A stretch of 14,155 bases of DNA, taken from Methylibium sp964622685 (lineage in GTDB: Bacteria; Pseudomonadota; Gammaproteobacteria; Burkholderiales; Burkholderiaceae_C). The DNA is taken from the NCBI GenBank assembly GCA_964622685.1, contig CAZUUU010000073.1, positions 1-14,155 on the forward strand. The letters run 5' to 3'. Below, piece after piece: positions 6,579 to 14,053 of the stretch. The notes beneath the pieces were generated by a model. That model saw only the letters and a program-made list of their open reading frames with translations. It ran no database searches and was not told the origin of the DNA. The translations under genes were made by a program, and so were the position numbers. Each line of letters starts with the position of its first letter. Position 1 is the first letter of the stretch.

Positions 6579-7679
6579 ATGCTCGAGCGCGAAGAACTCG
6601 CGGGCTGGCTGCGGCTGATCGAGACCCCGCAGATCGGCCTGGAGCACGGTCGCCGCCTGCTGGCGGCCTTCGGCTCGCCGGAGGCGGTCTTCGCGGCCCC
6701 CACGGCGGCCCACCGGAGCGTGCTGGGCCCCGCGCTCGCCGAGACCCTGGCCCGACCGCCCGACACGCTCGACGCCCTGGTCGAGACGACCTGGCGATGG
6801 CTGCAGACGGCCGAAGGCGCACCGCGCCACGTCGTTGCGCTGGGCGATCCCGGCTATCCGCAACTGCTGCTGCAGACCGCGGATCCGCCGCTGCTGCTGT
6901 ACGCGATGGGACGGGCGGATCTGCTCGACAACGCCAGCATCGCCGTCGTCGGCAGCCGCAACCCGACGCCGCAGGGCGCAGAGAACGCGCGCGCCTTTGC
7001 ACGCACGCTGGGCGATGCCGGGCTCACCGTGGTCTCCGGGCTCGCGATGGGCATCGATGCCGCCGCCCACGAGGGGGCACTCGACGCAGCGGGATCCACG
7101 ATCGCCGTGGTCGGCACCGGGCTGGACGTCGTCTACCCGAAGCGCAACCTGGCGCTGGCTCGCCGGATCGCCCAACAAGGCCTGGTGCTGAGCGAGTACC
7201 CACTGGGCATGCCCTCGCTGCCGGCCAACTTTCCGCGTCGCAATCGCATCATCGCGGGCCTGAGCCGTGGCACGCTGGTGGTCGAGGCGGCCCTCGGCTC
7301 GGGCTCGCTGATCACCGCGCGGCTGGCCGTCGAGGCCGGGCGCGAGGTGTTCGCGATCCCGGGCTCGATCCATTCGCCGCAGTCGCGCGGCTGCCACGCG
7401 CTGATCAAGCAGGGTGCCAAGCTCGTCGACAGCGCGGGCGACATCCTCGAGGAGTTGCGCATCGGCACGGCATCCCCGTCATCTGCCCCGACCGCTGGCG
7501 ATCGGAACGGTGACCCCTTGCTCGACGCGCTCGGCCACGAACCCGTGACCCTGGACGCGCTCGCCGCCCGGCTGGGAGAGCCACCCGCCGAACTGAGCGC
7601 TCGCTTGCTGGAACTGGAGCTTGCAGGCGAGGTCGTGCGTCTGCCGGGCCAGCTGTTCCAGCGCCTCGTGCGGGGCTGA
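6579..7679 (+). CDS. dprA: DNA processing protein DprA (Smf)
   Basis: 366 residues. DprA binds single-stranded DNA taken up in natural transformation, protects it and loads RecA. Domains: N-terminal SAM-like helical part (about 1-75), then the Rossmann-like DprA core with VVGSRNPTPQG (124-133), VVSGLAMGIDAAAHEGAL (151-168), VYPKRN (185-190), SEYPLGMPSLPANFPRRNRIIAGLSRG (205-231) and the strongly conserved EAALGSGSLITARLAVEAGREVFAIPG (236-262). A C-terminal winged-helix domain (about 312-363) follows a short Ser/Pro/Ala linker (299-308). The length is typical. The ATG at 6579 has a poor Shine-Dalgarno but gives the correct N-terminus. A gene for transformation is not proof of competence, since DprA is also kept in non-competent species. 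The adjacent smg continues the common dprA-smg order. Confidence 0.96.
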   Translation: MLEREELAGWLRLIETPQIGLEHGRRLLAAFGSPEAVFAAPTAAHRSVLGPALAETLARPPDTLDALVETTWRWLQTAEGAPRHVVALGDPGYPQLLLQTADPPLLLYAMGRADLLDNASIAVVGSRNPTPQGAENARAFARTLGDAGLTVVSGLAMGIDAAAHEGALDAAGSTIAVVGTGLDVVYPKRNLALARRIAQQGLVLSEYPLGMPSLPANFPRRNRIIAGLSRGTLVVEAALGSGSLITARLAVEAGREVFAIPGSIHSPQSRGCHALIKQGAKLVDSAGDILEELRIGTASPSSAPTAGDRNGDPLLDALGHEPVTLDALAARLGEPPAELSARLLELELAGEVVRLPGQLFQRLVRG

Positions 7680-7748
7680 GCCGGCGTTCGATCGCCCCGG
7701 TCGCGATGCGGCCACGGCCCTGTTCCGCGGCTTCGCCACGGACCCCTG

Positions 7749-7757
7749 TGGTATCTT
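7749..7757 (+). promoter_or_regulatory. Candidate extended -10 promoter immediately before smg
   Basis: TGGTATCTT (TG, one base, TATCTT) matches an extended -10 element. Its predicted start point falls at about 7763-7764, on the A of the smg ATG. No good -35 lies 17 nt upstream. By-eye call. Confidence 0.4.
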
Positions 7758-7763
7758 CAAATC

Positions 7764-8216
7764 ATGTTCGATGTTCTCGTTTACCTCTACGAAAACTACT
7801 GGGAGCCGGGCGCCTGCCCCGATCACCGGCAGCTGTCGCGCAAGCTCTCGGCCGTGGGTTTCGAGAACGAGGAAATCGAGGACGCGCTGAGCTGGCTGGC
7901 CGGCCTGGCCGAGGCCGCCGAGTCGCACGGCGGGTCGCAAAGTGCCGGTGCCTTGCGGGTCTACTCGACCGCCGAGCAGGACCACCTGGGCGAAGCCTCG
8001 ATCGGCTTCGTCAGCTTCCTCGAATCCGCCGGCGTGCTCCGCCCACCGATGCGCGAGATGGTGATCGACCGCGCCATGGCCATTCCTGCCAGTCCGCTGG
8101 CCCTCGAAGACCTGAAGATCATCGTGCTGATGGTGTTCTGGAGCCTGGGCGAGGAGCCGGACGCCCTGATCCTCGACGAACTCTTCGTCGACGACGAGGA
8201 CCGCCTGATCCACTAG
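7764..8216 (+). CDS. smg: Smg family protein (DUF494)
   Basis: 150-residue cytosolic protein of the Smg/DUF494 family, about the length of E. coli Smg (157). It begins MFDVLVYLYENYWE and contains GFENEEIEDALSWLAGL (about 32-48), then a middle segment with YSTAEQDHLGEASIGFVSFLESAGVL (about 67-92), then the family end LKIIVLMVFWSLGEEPDALILDELFVDDE. The protein is acidic and probably all-helical. Its molecular role is unknown; the family is tied to dprA by conserved gene order, and in many genomes topA follows smg, which it does not here. No Shine-Dalgarno precedes the ATG, and an extended -10 lies just upstream, so a leaderless transcript is possible. The stop overlaps the stop of the convergent DUF1631 gene. 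Confidence 0.93.
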   Translation: MFDVLVYLYENYWEPGACPDHRQLSRKLSAVGFENEEIEDALSWLAGLAEAAESHGGSQSAGALRVYSTAEQDHLGEASIGFVSFLESAGVLRPPMREMVIDRAMAIPASPLALEDLKIIVLMVFWSLGEEPDALILDELFVDDEDRLIH

Positions 8217-10519
8217 CTGAGCAGGCGCTGCGGGTCGGCGTCGAGCTTGGCCAGCGCGCTGCGCGTGGCGCGCACCGTCAGCGCCTCGTCCTGGGCCGGA
8301 ATCAACAGGCCCGCCTGCAGGAAGGACGCCAGCCGGTGCTGCTGGAACAGCGTGCCGCGTCCCTGCTGCGACACGAACAGGCTCAGCTGCTTGCGCATGC
8401 CGTGCCAGGCCAGTTGCACGGCCTCGATGCGGCCGCGGTGCTCGAGCATGTACCAGCCGCCGACCTGCAACTCGCGCGCCCAGGCCAGCATCGCCGGCGT
8501 CGGCATCGAGCCGCCGTCGGTGACGATCTGCAGTTCGCTGCTCTCGTGGCCCGACAGGTCCATCACGATCGACTCGTCGATCTGCAGGTCCTCGGCGTCG
8601 GGCAGCATCTGCTCCAGGTCCTCGAGGCGGCCCATCAACTCGTCCAGGCGCTCGGCCGGGATCGCCGCGGCCTTGGCGGTGAAGGCCGCCGCGAGCGAAT
8701 CGTTCAGCGCCTGGATGTGCTCGTCCTGCTTCTCGGTCGCCAGGCCGGCCTCCGCCATGCCTTCGCGCAGCGTCTTCAGCAGCGGCGGCAGGCGGCGGAT
8801 CACGTCGGCCCGTTCTTCACGCGACACCTTGGCGCCGGCCGACCAGATCAGGTCGGCGGCCGCGCGCTTCATCTGCTTGGTGGGCTCGCTGGCCGCCCCG
8901 TGCTTGAGCGCCGTCGTCGCCAGCACGTCGGCCCAGACCTGGAACAGGAAGTTGCGAACGCCTTCCTGGACCGGCATCTCGTTGAGCATCTTGCGCAGCT
9001 CGATCGTGTACTGGATCGCCAGCGTCTCGCGCTGCTCGACCTGCTGCGCCAGCGACACGCCCTTGCGCGTGGCCTCGTTCTCGTTCTTGAAGTAGTGCTC
9101 GAGGAAGCGCTCGAACTCGGTCAGCACGGTCTGGAACACGCGCCGGCCGGTGTCGGGATAGGCCTCGACCACCTGCACCACGCGCTTGATCTCCTTGTCG
9201 AGCGCATCGCCAGCGGCACGCGAGGAGATGTCGAAGCCCATCACGCAGGCGCCCATGCGGTCGATCAGCTTGCGCGCCGGGTGGTCGGTGGTGGCGAAGA
9301 AGTCCGGCTCGCTGACCGCGACGCGCAGGACCGGCATCTGCAGCCGCGCGAACCACACGCGCACCGTCGCCGGGATCTTCTCCTCGGTCAGGATGCTCTG
9401 GAACAGCAGCGCGACGATCTCGATGGTGGCCCGTTCGACCTGGGTGGTGGCCGCTTCCTTCAGGGCGCGCTTGCGCTGGTTCAGCTCCTGCAGCAGCGCG
9501 GGGGTGCTGATCGGTCCGCGCTCGTCGCGCCCGGTGGTGGCGAGTTGTCGCTGCACCGCAGCCTGCGCGTCGGAGATCGCGCGCTGGAAGTTCGGCGACG
9601 GCCGCATGTCGGCCGTGTCGGCGAAGCTCGGCACCTGCCGCCCGACCAGCTTGTTCAGCCGGCCCAGCACGGCCTCGGCATGCCCGGCACTGCGCGCCAG
9701 GCCGCCGATGCGCGTGATCAGCCGGGTTTCGTCGCCGACGCCGACGCCGCCCGTCGACGGCCCGACCACGACGTTGGCGCGCCGAACGCCGTGCGGGTCG
9801 GCGATGTCGCCGAAGCCGGACGTCACGGGAATCGCGGCGACGTGGCCGCCGATGGAGCGCCGGATGAAGGGCCGCAGGTCGATCTCGGGCCGCACGCCGT
9901 GCTCGAGCAGCCAGCGGTTGGTCTCGTGGTAGGCCTCCTCGACCAGTTCGCCGAAGGTCTCGTGCAGCACCTTGTGGATGGTGCGCCAGTGCTCCAGCGA
10001 CAGCGAGGCGCCGCGCCAGGTGTCGATGACCATGCGCGCCACGACGTGCGGGCGCAGGACGTCGGCGCTGTCGAGTTCCTCGCGCTTCTCGAGGTGCGAC
10101 ATGCGCGAACGCAGGTCCGTGAACTCCCAGGAGGCCTTGTCCATCATCGCCAGCGCCAGCCGCGAGCTCAGGATCTCGACCTCGATCGTGTCGTCGTCCA
10201 CGAGCTGCAGCGGGGCGCCGGAACCGCTCATGCTGGCCGCCGGCACCGAGGCGAGCGAAGGCCGGGCCGCCGGCGGCAGGCCGGGCACGCTGGCGAGTGC
10301 GTCGCTCAGGGCCTGCTGCCAGTGCGGCAGCGGCCGCTTCAGGTCCATCGCGACATTGACTCGCTTGTGCGAGGTCTGGGGGTCAGCCTTCTCGTTGGCG
10401 AGCCGGTGCGCACCGTTCAGCACCGACTGCAGGGCTGCCGGCAAGGCCAGCAGCAACGCCTCCAGATACACCCGTCTCGCTTGCGCGGCCAGGACGGAGG
10501 GTGTGGCTGGAGCGGCCAT
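8213..10519 (-). CDS. DUF1631 domain protein of unknown function
   Basis: 768-residue protein that matches the DUF1631 family of gamma- and betaproteobacteria; these have sometimes been mislabelled thymidine phosphorylase. No signal peptide or membrane helix is visible, so it is probably cytosolic. Most of it is helical and charged: an N-terminal helical region (1-80), a Pro/Ala/Ser linker (80-105), VEILSSRLALAMM (about 114-126), a Gly-rich linker (about 245-265), then long helical stretches to about 650. The C-terminal segment (about 684-740) with VGGWYML...VQLAWHGM...LSLFVSQQG and a following helix looks like a small beta barrel similar to PilZ-type folds, but I see no c-di-GMP-binding RxxxR plus D/NxSxxG pair. 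The ATG at 10519 lacks a clear Shine-Dalgarno but gives a family-like N-terminus. It follows secF by 42 nt in the same direction. Confidence 0.85.
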   Translation of the reverse strand: MAAPATPSVLAAQARRVYLEALLLALPAALQSVLNGAHRLANEKADPQTSHKRVNVAMDLKRPLPHWQQALSDALASVPGLPPAARPSLASVPAASMSGSGAPLQLVDDDTIEVEILSSRLALAMMDKASWEFTDLRSRMSHLEKREELDSADVLRPHVVARMVIDTWRGASLSLEHWRTIHKVLHETFGELVEEAYHETNRWLLEHGVRPEIDLRPFIRRSIGGHVAAIPVTSGFGDIADPHGVRRANVVVGPSTGGVGVGDETRLITRIGGLARSAGHAEAVLGRLNKLVGRQVPSFADTADMRPSPNFQRAISDAQAAVQRQLATTGRDERGPISTPALLQELNQRKRALKEAATTQVERATIEIVALLFQSILTEEKIPATVRVWFARLQMPVLRVAVSEPDFFATTDHPARKLIDRMGACVMGFDISSRAAGDALDKEIKRVVQVVEAYPDTGRRVFQTVLTEFERFLEHYFKNENEATRKGVSLAQQVEQRETLAIQYTIELRKMLNEMPVQEGVRNFLFQVWADVLATTALKHGAASEPTKQMKRAAADLIWSAGAKVSREERADVIRRLPPLLKTLREGMAEAGLATEKQDEHIQALNDSLAAAFTAKAAAIPAERLDELMGRLEDLEQMLPDAEDLQIDESIVMDLSGHESSELQIVTDGGSMPTPAMLAWARELQVGGWYMLEHRGRIEAVQLAWHGMRKQLSLFVSQQGRGTLFQQHRLASFLQAGLLIPAQDEALTVRATRSALAKLDADPQRLLS

Positions 10520-10540
10520 GGAGACGGTGGGCGGCGGCGG

Positions 10541-10561
10541 AGTTGACAGTTCGTTTCAACT
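10541..10561 (-). repeat. Inverted repeat at the secF stop codon
   Basis: AGTTGA (10541-10546) and TCAACT (10556-10561) form a perfect 6-bp inverted repeat around a 9-nt loop, directly abutting the secF stop in the secF-DUF1631 gap. There is no T tract on the minus strand, so it is not a standard terminator. It could be an mRNA-stabilising stem or a processing site. Confidence 0.45.
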
Positions 10562-11596
10562 CTACACCACGGCCCCCGCGTTGGGGTCGTCCGGATCGTT
10601 GCTCTTGTTGCCCCCAGGCTTCACCAGGTCCTCGCGCTTGACGCCCAGCCACATCGCGATGGCGGCCGCCACGAACACCGACGAGTAGATGCCGAACAGG
10701 ATCCCGATCGTCAGCGCCACGGCGAAGTAGTGAAGCGTCGCACCGCCGAAGAGCAGCATCGACAGCACCATCATCTGCGTCGAGCCGTGGGTGATGATGG
10801 TCCGGCTCATCGTCGACGTGATCGCGTGGTCGATGGTCTGCGCCGTGTCCATCTTGCGGAAGCGCCGGAAGGCCTCGCGGATCCGGTCGAAGATCACCAC
10901 CGACTCGTTCACCGAGTAGCCCAGCACCGCGAGCACCGCCGCCAGCACCGACAGCGAGAACTCCCACTGGAAGTAGGCGAAGAAGCCCAGGATGATGATG
11001 ACGTCGTGCAGGTTGGCGACGATCGCCGCGACCGCGAACTTCCATTCGAAGCGGATCGCGAGATAGATCATGATGCCGATGACGACGAAGCCGAGCGCCA
11101 TCGCACCGTCGGTCGCGAGTTCCTTGCCGACCTGCGGGCCGACGAACTCGCTGCGCTTGAGCTGCACCGGCTCGGCGCCGCCGGCCTCGCAGACCTGGCG
11201 GCTGATCTGCTCGCCCCGGTCGGAGACCGCCTGCCGCTGGGCCACGCTGCCGCCCTCGGCCTTGCAGAGCGCCTCGAACACGCGGCCGACGACCTCGTCC
11301 TGCTTGATGTCCGCGCGCAGCGGCAGGCGCACCAGCATGTCCCGGGAAGTGCCGAAGTTCTGCACCTGGACCTCGCCGAAGCCGAGTGCCTCGACCGCGC
11401 TGCGCACCTTGGGCACGTCGGCCGACTGCGCGTACTCGACCTCGACCACGGTGCCGCCGGTGAACTCGATCGAGAAGTGCAGGCCGCGCGTGACCAGGAA
11501 GAACACCGCGGCCGCGAAGGTGAGGAAGGAGATCGCGTTGAAGATCAACGCGTGCTTCATGAACGGGATGTCGCGCTTGATGCGGAAGAATTCCAT
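10562..11596 (-). CDS. secF: Protein translocase subunit SecF
   Basis: 344-residue inner-membrane protein that joins SecD and YajC to use the proton gradient to help SecYEG release exported proteins into the periplasm. The expected plan is visible: membrane helix 1 (about 15-35), the FTGGT motif (45-49) after GLHFSIE, a periplasmic domain (about 50-160), and five more helices from about 163 to 317. The conserved GYSVNESVVIFDRIRE (226-241) is the SecF counterpart of the SecD proton-path motif; it has Glu where E. coli has Asp, a conservative change I believe is usual in this group. The cytoplasmic tail (about 318-344) is charged and rich in Asn, Asp and Pro. secF starts 14 nt after secD, and the secD TGA runs into its Shine-Dalgarno (TGAGGGAG), implying coupling. 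Confidence 0.97.
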   Translation of the reverse strand: MEFFRIKRDIPFMKHALIFNAISFLTFAAAVFFLVTRGLHFSIEFTGGTVVEVEYAQSADVPKVRSAVEALGFGEVQVQNFGTSRDMLVRLPLRADIKQDEVVGRVFEALCKAEGGSVAQRQAVSDRGEQISRQVCEAGGAEPVQLKRSEFVGPQVGKELATDGAMALGFVVIGIMIYLAIRFEWKFAVAAIVANLHDVIIILGFFAYFQWEFSLSVLAAVLAVLGYSVNESVVIFDRIREAFRRFRKMDTAQTIDHAITSTMSRTIITHGSTQMMVLSMLLFGGATLHYFAVALTIGILFGIYSSVFVAAAIAMWLGVKREDLVKPGGNKSNDPDDPNAGAVV

Positions 11597-11610
11597 GGCG
11601 TCTCGCTCCC

Positions 11611-13491
11611 TCAGGCCTGCGCGGCCGGCGGCGTGGCGCCGTCAGGTCGCCACACCTGGCCGATCGACACGCTCTTGAGCTTCTTGCGGCGTCCGTACCA
11701 CAGGTTCACGAGACCGCGCGAGAACAGCACCGCCGAGAACATCGAGGTCAGGATGCCCAGGCAGTGCACCACCGCGAAGCCGCGCACCGGGCCCGAGCCG
11801 AAGGCCAGCAGGGCCACGCCGGCGATCAGCGTGGTGACGTTGGAGTCGAGGATCGTCGCCCACGCGCGTTCGTAGCCGGTGTGGATCGCGGCCTGCGGCG
11901 AAGCGCCGGCGCGCAATTCCTCGCGCACGCGCTCGTTGATCAGCACGTTCGCGTCGATCGCCATGCCCAGCGTCAGCGCGATGGCCGCGATGCCGGGCAG
12001 CGTCAGCGTGGCCTGCAGCATCGACAGCACCGCCACCAGCAGCAACAGGTTCAGGGCCAGCGCCAGCGTCGAGAACAGCCCGAACAGAAGGTAGTAGCCG
12101 CACATGAACAGCGCGATCGCGGTGAAGCCGTAGATCACGCTGTTGAAGCCCTTCTCGATGTTCTCGACGCCCAGGCTCGGGCCGATGGTCCGCTCCTCGA
12201 CGATCTCCATCGGCGCCGCCAGCGAGCCGGCGCGCAGCAGCAGCGCGGTGTCGTTGGCTTCCTGCGTCGTCATGCGGCCCGAGATCTGGAAGCGCGAGCC
12301 GAGTTCGCCGCGGATCACCGGCGCGGTGACGACCTCGCCCTTGCCCTTCTCGAACAGCAGGATCGCCATGCGCTTGCCGATGTTCTCGCGCGAGATGTCG
12401 CGCATGATGCGCGCGCCCTTCGCGTCGACCGTCAGGTGCACCGCCGGCTCCTGGGTCTGGCCGTCGAAGCCGGGCTGGGCGTCGGTCAGGCTTTCGCCGG
12501 TCAGGATGACCTGGCGCTTGACGATCAGCGGTGCCCCGCCGCGCTCGACGTAGCGTTCGGCGCCGAAGGGCACCGGGCCCGCGCCGGTGATCGCCGCGCC
12601 GGCCTCGGCGCTGTCGTCGACCATGCGCAGTTCCAGCGTCGCGGTGCGGCCGATGATGTCCTTGGCCTTCGCGGTGTCCTGCACGCCCGGCAGCTGCACC
12701 ACCACGCGGTCGGCGCCCTGCTGCTGGATCACCGGCTCGGCCACGCCGAGCTCGTTGATGCGGTTGTGCAGCGTCGTGATGTTCTGCTTGATCGCCTGGT
12801 CCTGCACGCGCCTGGCTGCGTCGGCCTTCAGGGCCCCGGTCAGCCGGAAGTCGGCGCCCGTCGTGGCCTCGGTCCATTGCAGGTCGGGCAGCGGCTCCGT
12901 GAGCGCGGCACGCGCGGCGGCCAGCGTCGCCGCGTCGCGGAAGCTGACGGTGACCGCATTGCCCTCGCGCACGATGCCGGAATGGCGGATGCCCTTGTCG
13001 CGCAGCAGCGTGCGGATGTCGCCGGTCAGGGCGTCGGCGCGCTTCGTCAGCGCCGCTTTCATGTCGACCTGCATCAGGAAGTGCACGCCACCGCGCAGGT
13101 CCAGGCCGAGGTACATCGGCAGCGCGTGCAGCGAGGTCAGCCAGTGCGGCGACCGCGACAGCAGGTTCAGCGCGACGATGTAGCCCGGGTCGGCGGGATC
13201 GGGGTTCAGTGCCTTGCCGATGACGTCCTTGGCCTTGATCTGCGCATCCGTGTCACGGAAGCGCGCCTTGACCGAGCTGCCGTCCAGTTGCACGAAATCG
13301 GCCTGCAGGTTGGCAGCACTCAGGGCCTGCTCGACGCGCGGCACCAGCGCCGCGTCGACTTTCAGCGTCGCCTTGCCGCTGGACACCTGGACCGCCGGCG
13401 CCTCGCCGAAGAAGTTCGGCAACGTGTAGATCAGGCCGACCAGCAGCGCGATCGCGAGGATCGTGTACTTCCACCACGGAAAGCGGTTCAT
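11611..13491 (-). CDS. secD: Protein translocase subunit SecD
   Basis: 626-residue inner-membrane protein, the larger partner of SecF. Helix 1 lies at about 9-27, followed by the large periplasmic domain. Within it are YLGLDLRGGVHFLM (127-140), LHNRINELGVAEPVIQQQG (241-259), VVVQLPGV (263-270) and the head region to about 440. Then come five membrane helices (about 452-475, 475-492, 497-518, 550-568, 575-592). GMAIDANVLINERVREE (509-525) carries Asp513, equivalent to the E. coli SecD Asp519 needed for proton movement. The length matches E. coli SecD (615). The ATG at 13491 gives MNRFPWWKY, normal for the group, with GGGGA upstream that sits at the base of a hairpin. A 133-nt, hairpin-rich gap separates it from yajC. 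Confidence 0.97.
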   Translation of the reverse strand: MNRFPWWKYTILAIALLVGLIYTLPNFFGEAPAVQVSSGKATLKVDAALVPRVEQALSAANLQADFVQLDGSSVKARFRDTDAQIKAKDVIGKALNPDPADPGYIVALNLLSRSPHWLTSLHALPMYLGLDLRGGVHFLMQVDMKAALTKRADALTGDIRTLLRDKGIRHSGIVREGNAVTVSFRDAATLAAARAALTEPLPDLQWTEATTGADFRLTGALKADAARRVQDQAIKQNITTLHNRINELGVAEPVIQQQGADRVVVQLPGVQDTAKAKDIIGRTATLELRMVDDSAEAGAAITGAGPVPFGAERYVERGGAPLIVKRQVILTGESLTDAQPGFDGQTQEPAVHLTVDAKGARIMRDISRENIGKRMAILLFEKGKGEVVTAPVIRGELGSRFQISGRMTTQEANDTALLLRAGSLAAPMEIVEERTIGPSLGVENIEKGFNSVIYGFTAIALFMCGYYLLFGLFSTLALALNLLLLVAVLSMLQATLTLPGIAAIALTLGMAIDANVLINERVREELRAGASPQAAIHTGYERAWATILDSNVTTLIAGVALLAFGSGPVRGFAVVHCLGILTSMFSAVLFSRGLVNLWYGRRKKLKSVSIGQVWRPDGATPPAAQA

Positions 13492-13502
13492 CGCAGCATC
13501 CC

Positions 13503-13616
13503 CGGGCCTTGCGGGCCCGTCCCGCCGCCGCGAGAACGCGGCGCCTTGTTTGCACGAAAGGCCGCGACACCCGGAGGCGACGCGGCCTTGGTTCCGATCC
13601 GCGCCGGCGGCGCGGA
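13503..13616 (-). repeat. Four consecutive hairpins between yajC and secD
   Basis: Within the 133-nt gap four perfect stems follow one another: 13598-13605/13609-13616 (8 bp, 3-nt loop), 13558-13566/13581-13589 (9 bp, 14-nt loop), 13526-13532/13537-13543 (7 bp, 4-nt loop) and 13503-13508/13514-13519 (6 bp, 5-nt loop). None is followed by a real T tract on the minus strand; the best is CCTTTCG after the second. The last stem sits next to the GGGGA Shine-Dalgarno of secD. No small gene with a credible start and composition is present. Confidence 0.6.
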
Positions 13617-13624
13617 CCCCTGGC

Positions 13625-13951
13625 CTACTTCAGCGTGCCCTTGGGCAGCACCTGGACCACGGCGGTGCGCTGCACCTGCAGCTCGACGCCGTCGGCCACC
13701 TCGACATGCAGGTAGCCGTCGCCGAGCTTGGCCACCTTGCCGAGCACGCCGCCCGCCGTGACCACCTCGTCGCCCTTGGCCAGGGCGTCGATCATGGCCT
13801 TGTGCTCCTTCTGGCGCTTCATCTGCGGGCGAATCATCACGAAGTACAGCACCACGAACATCAGCACCAGCGGCAGCATCGTGATGAGGCTGGACTCGCC
13901 ACCGGCGGCGGCGGCCGGAGCGGCCTGGGCAAAGGCTTCAGAAATGAACAC
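13625..13951 (-). CDS. yajC: Sec translocon accessory protein YajC
   Basis: 108-residue small inner-membrane protein that associates with SecDF. A short Ala-rich N-terminus (FISEAFAQAAPAAAAG) leads into one membrane helix (about 21-40). The helix is followed by the basic RPQMKRQKEHK (41-51) and the family signature GDEVVTAGGVLGKVAKL (60-76), which begins a small soluble beta domain. The start is a GTG at 13951, preceded by AAGGA (13965-13961) at 9 nt; no ATG fits the family N-terminus. It is the first gene of the yajC-secD-secF-(DUF1631) unit. Upstream lies tRNA-Phe with its own terminator, not tgt, which is the usual neighbour in many proteobacteria. Confidence 0.95.
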   Translation of the reverse strand: MFISEAFAQAAPAAAAGGESSLITMLPLVLMFVVLYFVMIRPQMKRQKEHKAMIDALAKGDEVVTAGGVLGKVAKLGDGYLHVEVADGVELQVQRTAVVQVLPKGTLK

Positions 13952-13992
13952 GGGTATCAGTCCTTGTGATCGTCATGCCGACAACGGCGGCG

Positions 13993-13998
13993 ATTGTA
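13993..13998 (-). promoter_or_regulatory. Candidate -10 element of the yajC promoter
   Basis: TACAAT on the minus strand (5/6 match to TATAAT) lies 42 nt before the yajC start, between the tRNA terminator and the gene. There is no recognisable -35 at 16-18 nt. A perfect inverted repeat, GCGGGG-GT-CCCCGC (14001-14014), lies directly upstream and could bind a regulator. Confidence 0.45.
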
Positions 13999-14032
13999 GT
14001 GCGGGGGTCCCCGCGGCCCTTGGAGCCTGCCG

Positions 14033-14053
14033 GGGCCGCTTGGTTCGCGGCCC
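14033..14053 (-). repeat. Second hairpin behind the tRNA-Phe terminator
   Basis: GGGCCGC (14033-14039) and GCGGCCC (14047-14053) make a perfect 7-bp stem with a 7-nt loop, directly after the T-rich tract of the terminator. It may act as a backup stop or an RNA 3' end protector. Confidence 0.45.

Noticed and set aside
7706..10546. Very long plus-strand open frame (946 codons) opposite the DUF1631 gene
   Set aside because: It is an antisense shadow caused by high GC: its translation is dominated by Arg, His, Gln, Ala and Leu without any family signature, and the minus-strand frame gives a coherent DUF1631 protein.
10500..10560. TTGAAAC downstream of secF as a sigma-32 or sigma-70 -35 element for the DUF1631 gene
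   Set aside because: There is no acceptable -10 (neither CCCCATNT-like nor TATAAT-like) at a suitable distance; the bases are better explained as one arm of the inverted repeat.
13253..13570. Minus-strand frame starting with GTG in the yajC-secD gap, a possible small leader peptide before secD
   Set aside because: It has no Shine-Dalgarno, runs far into secD out of frame, and shows only Arg/Ala-rich composition with no hydrophobic or arrest-like segment.
11764..13761. Long plus-strand open frame (665 codons) opposite secD
   Set aside because: Same reason: it is the antisense of a certain SecD, with Arg/Gln/His-rich composition and no start-site support.
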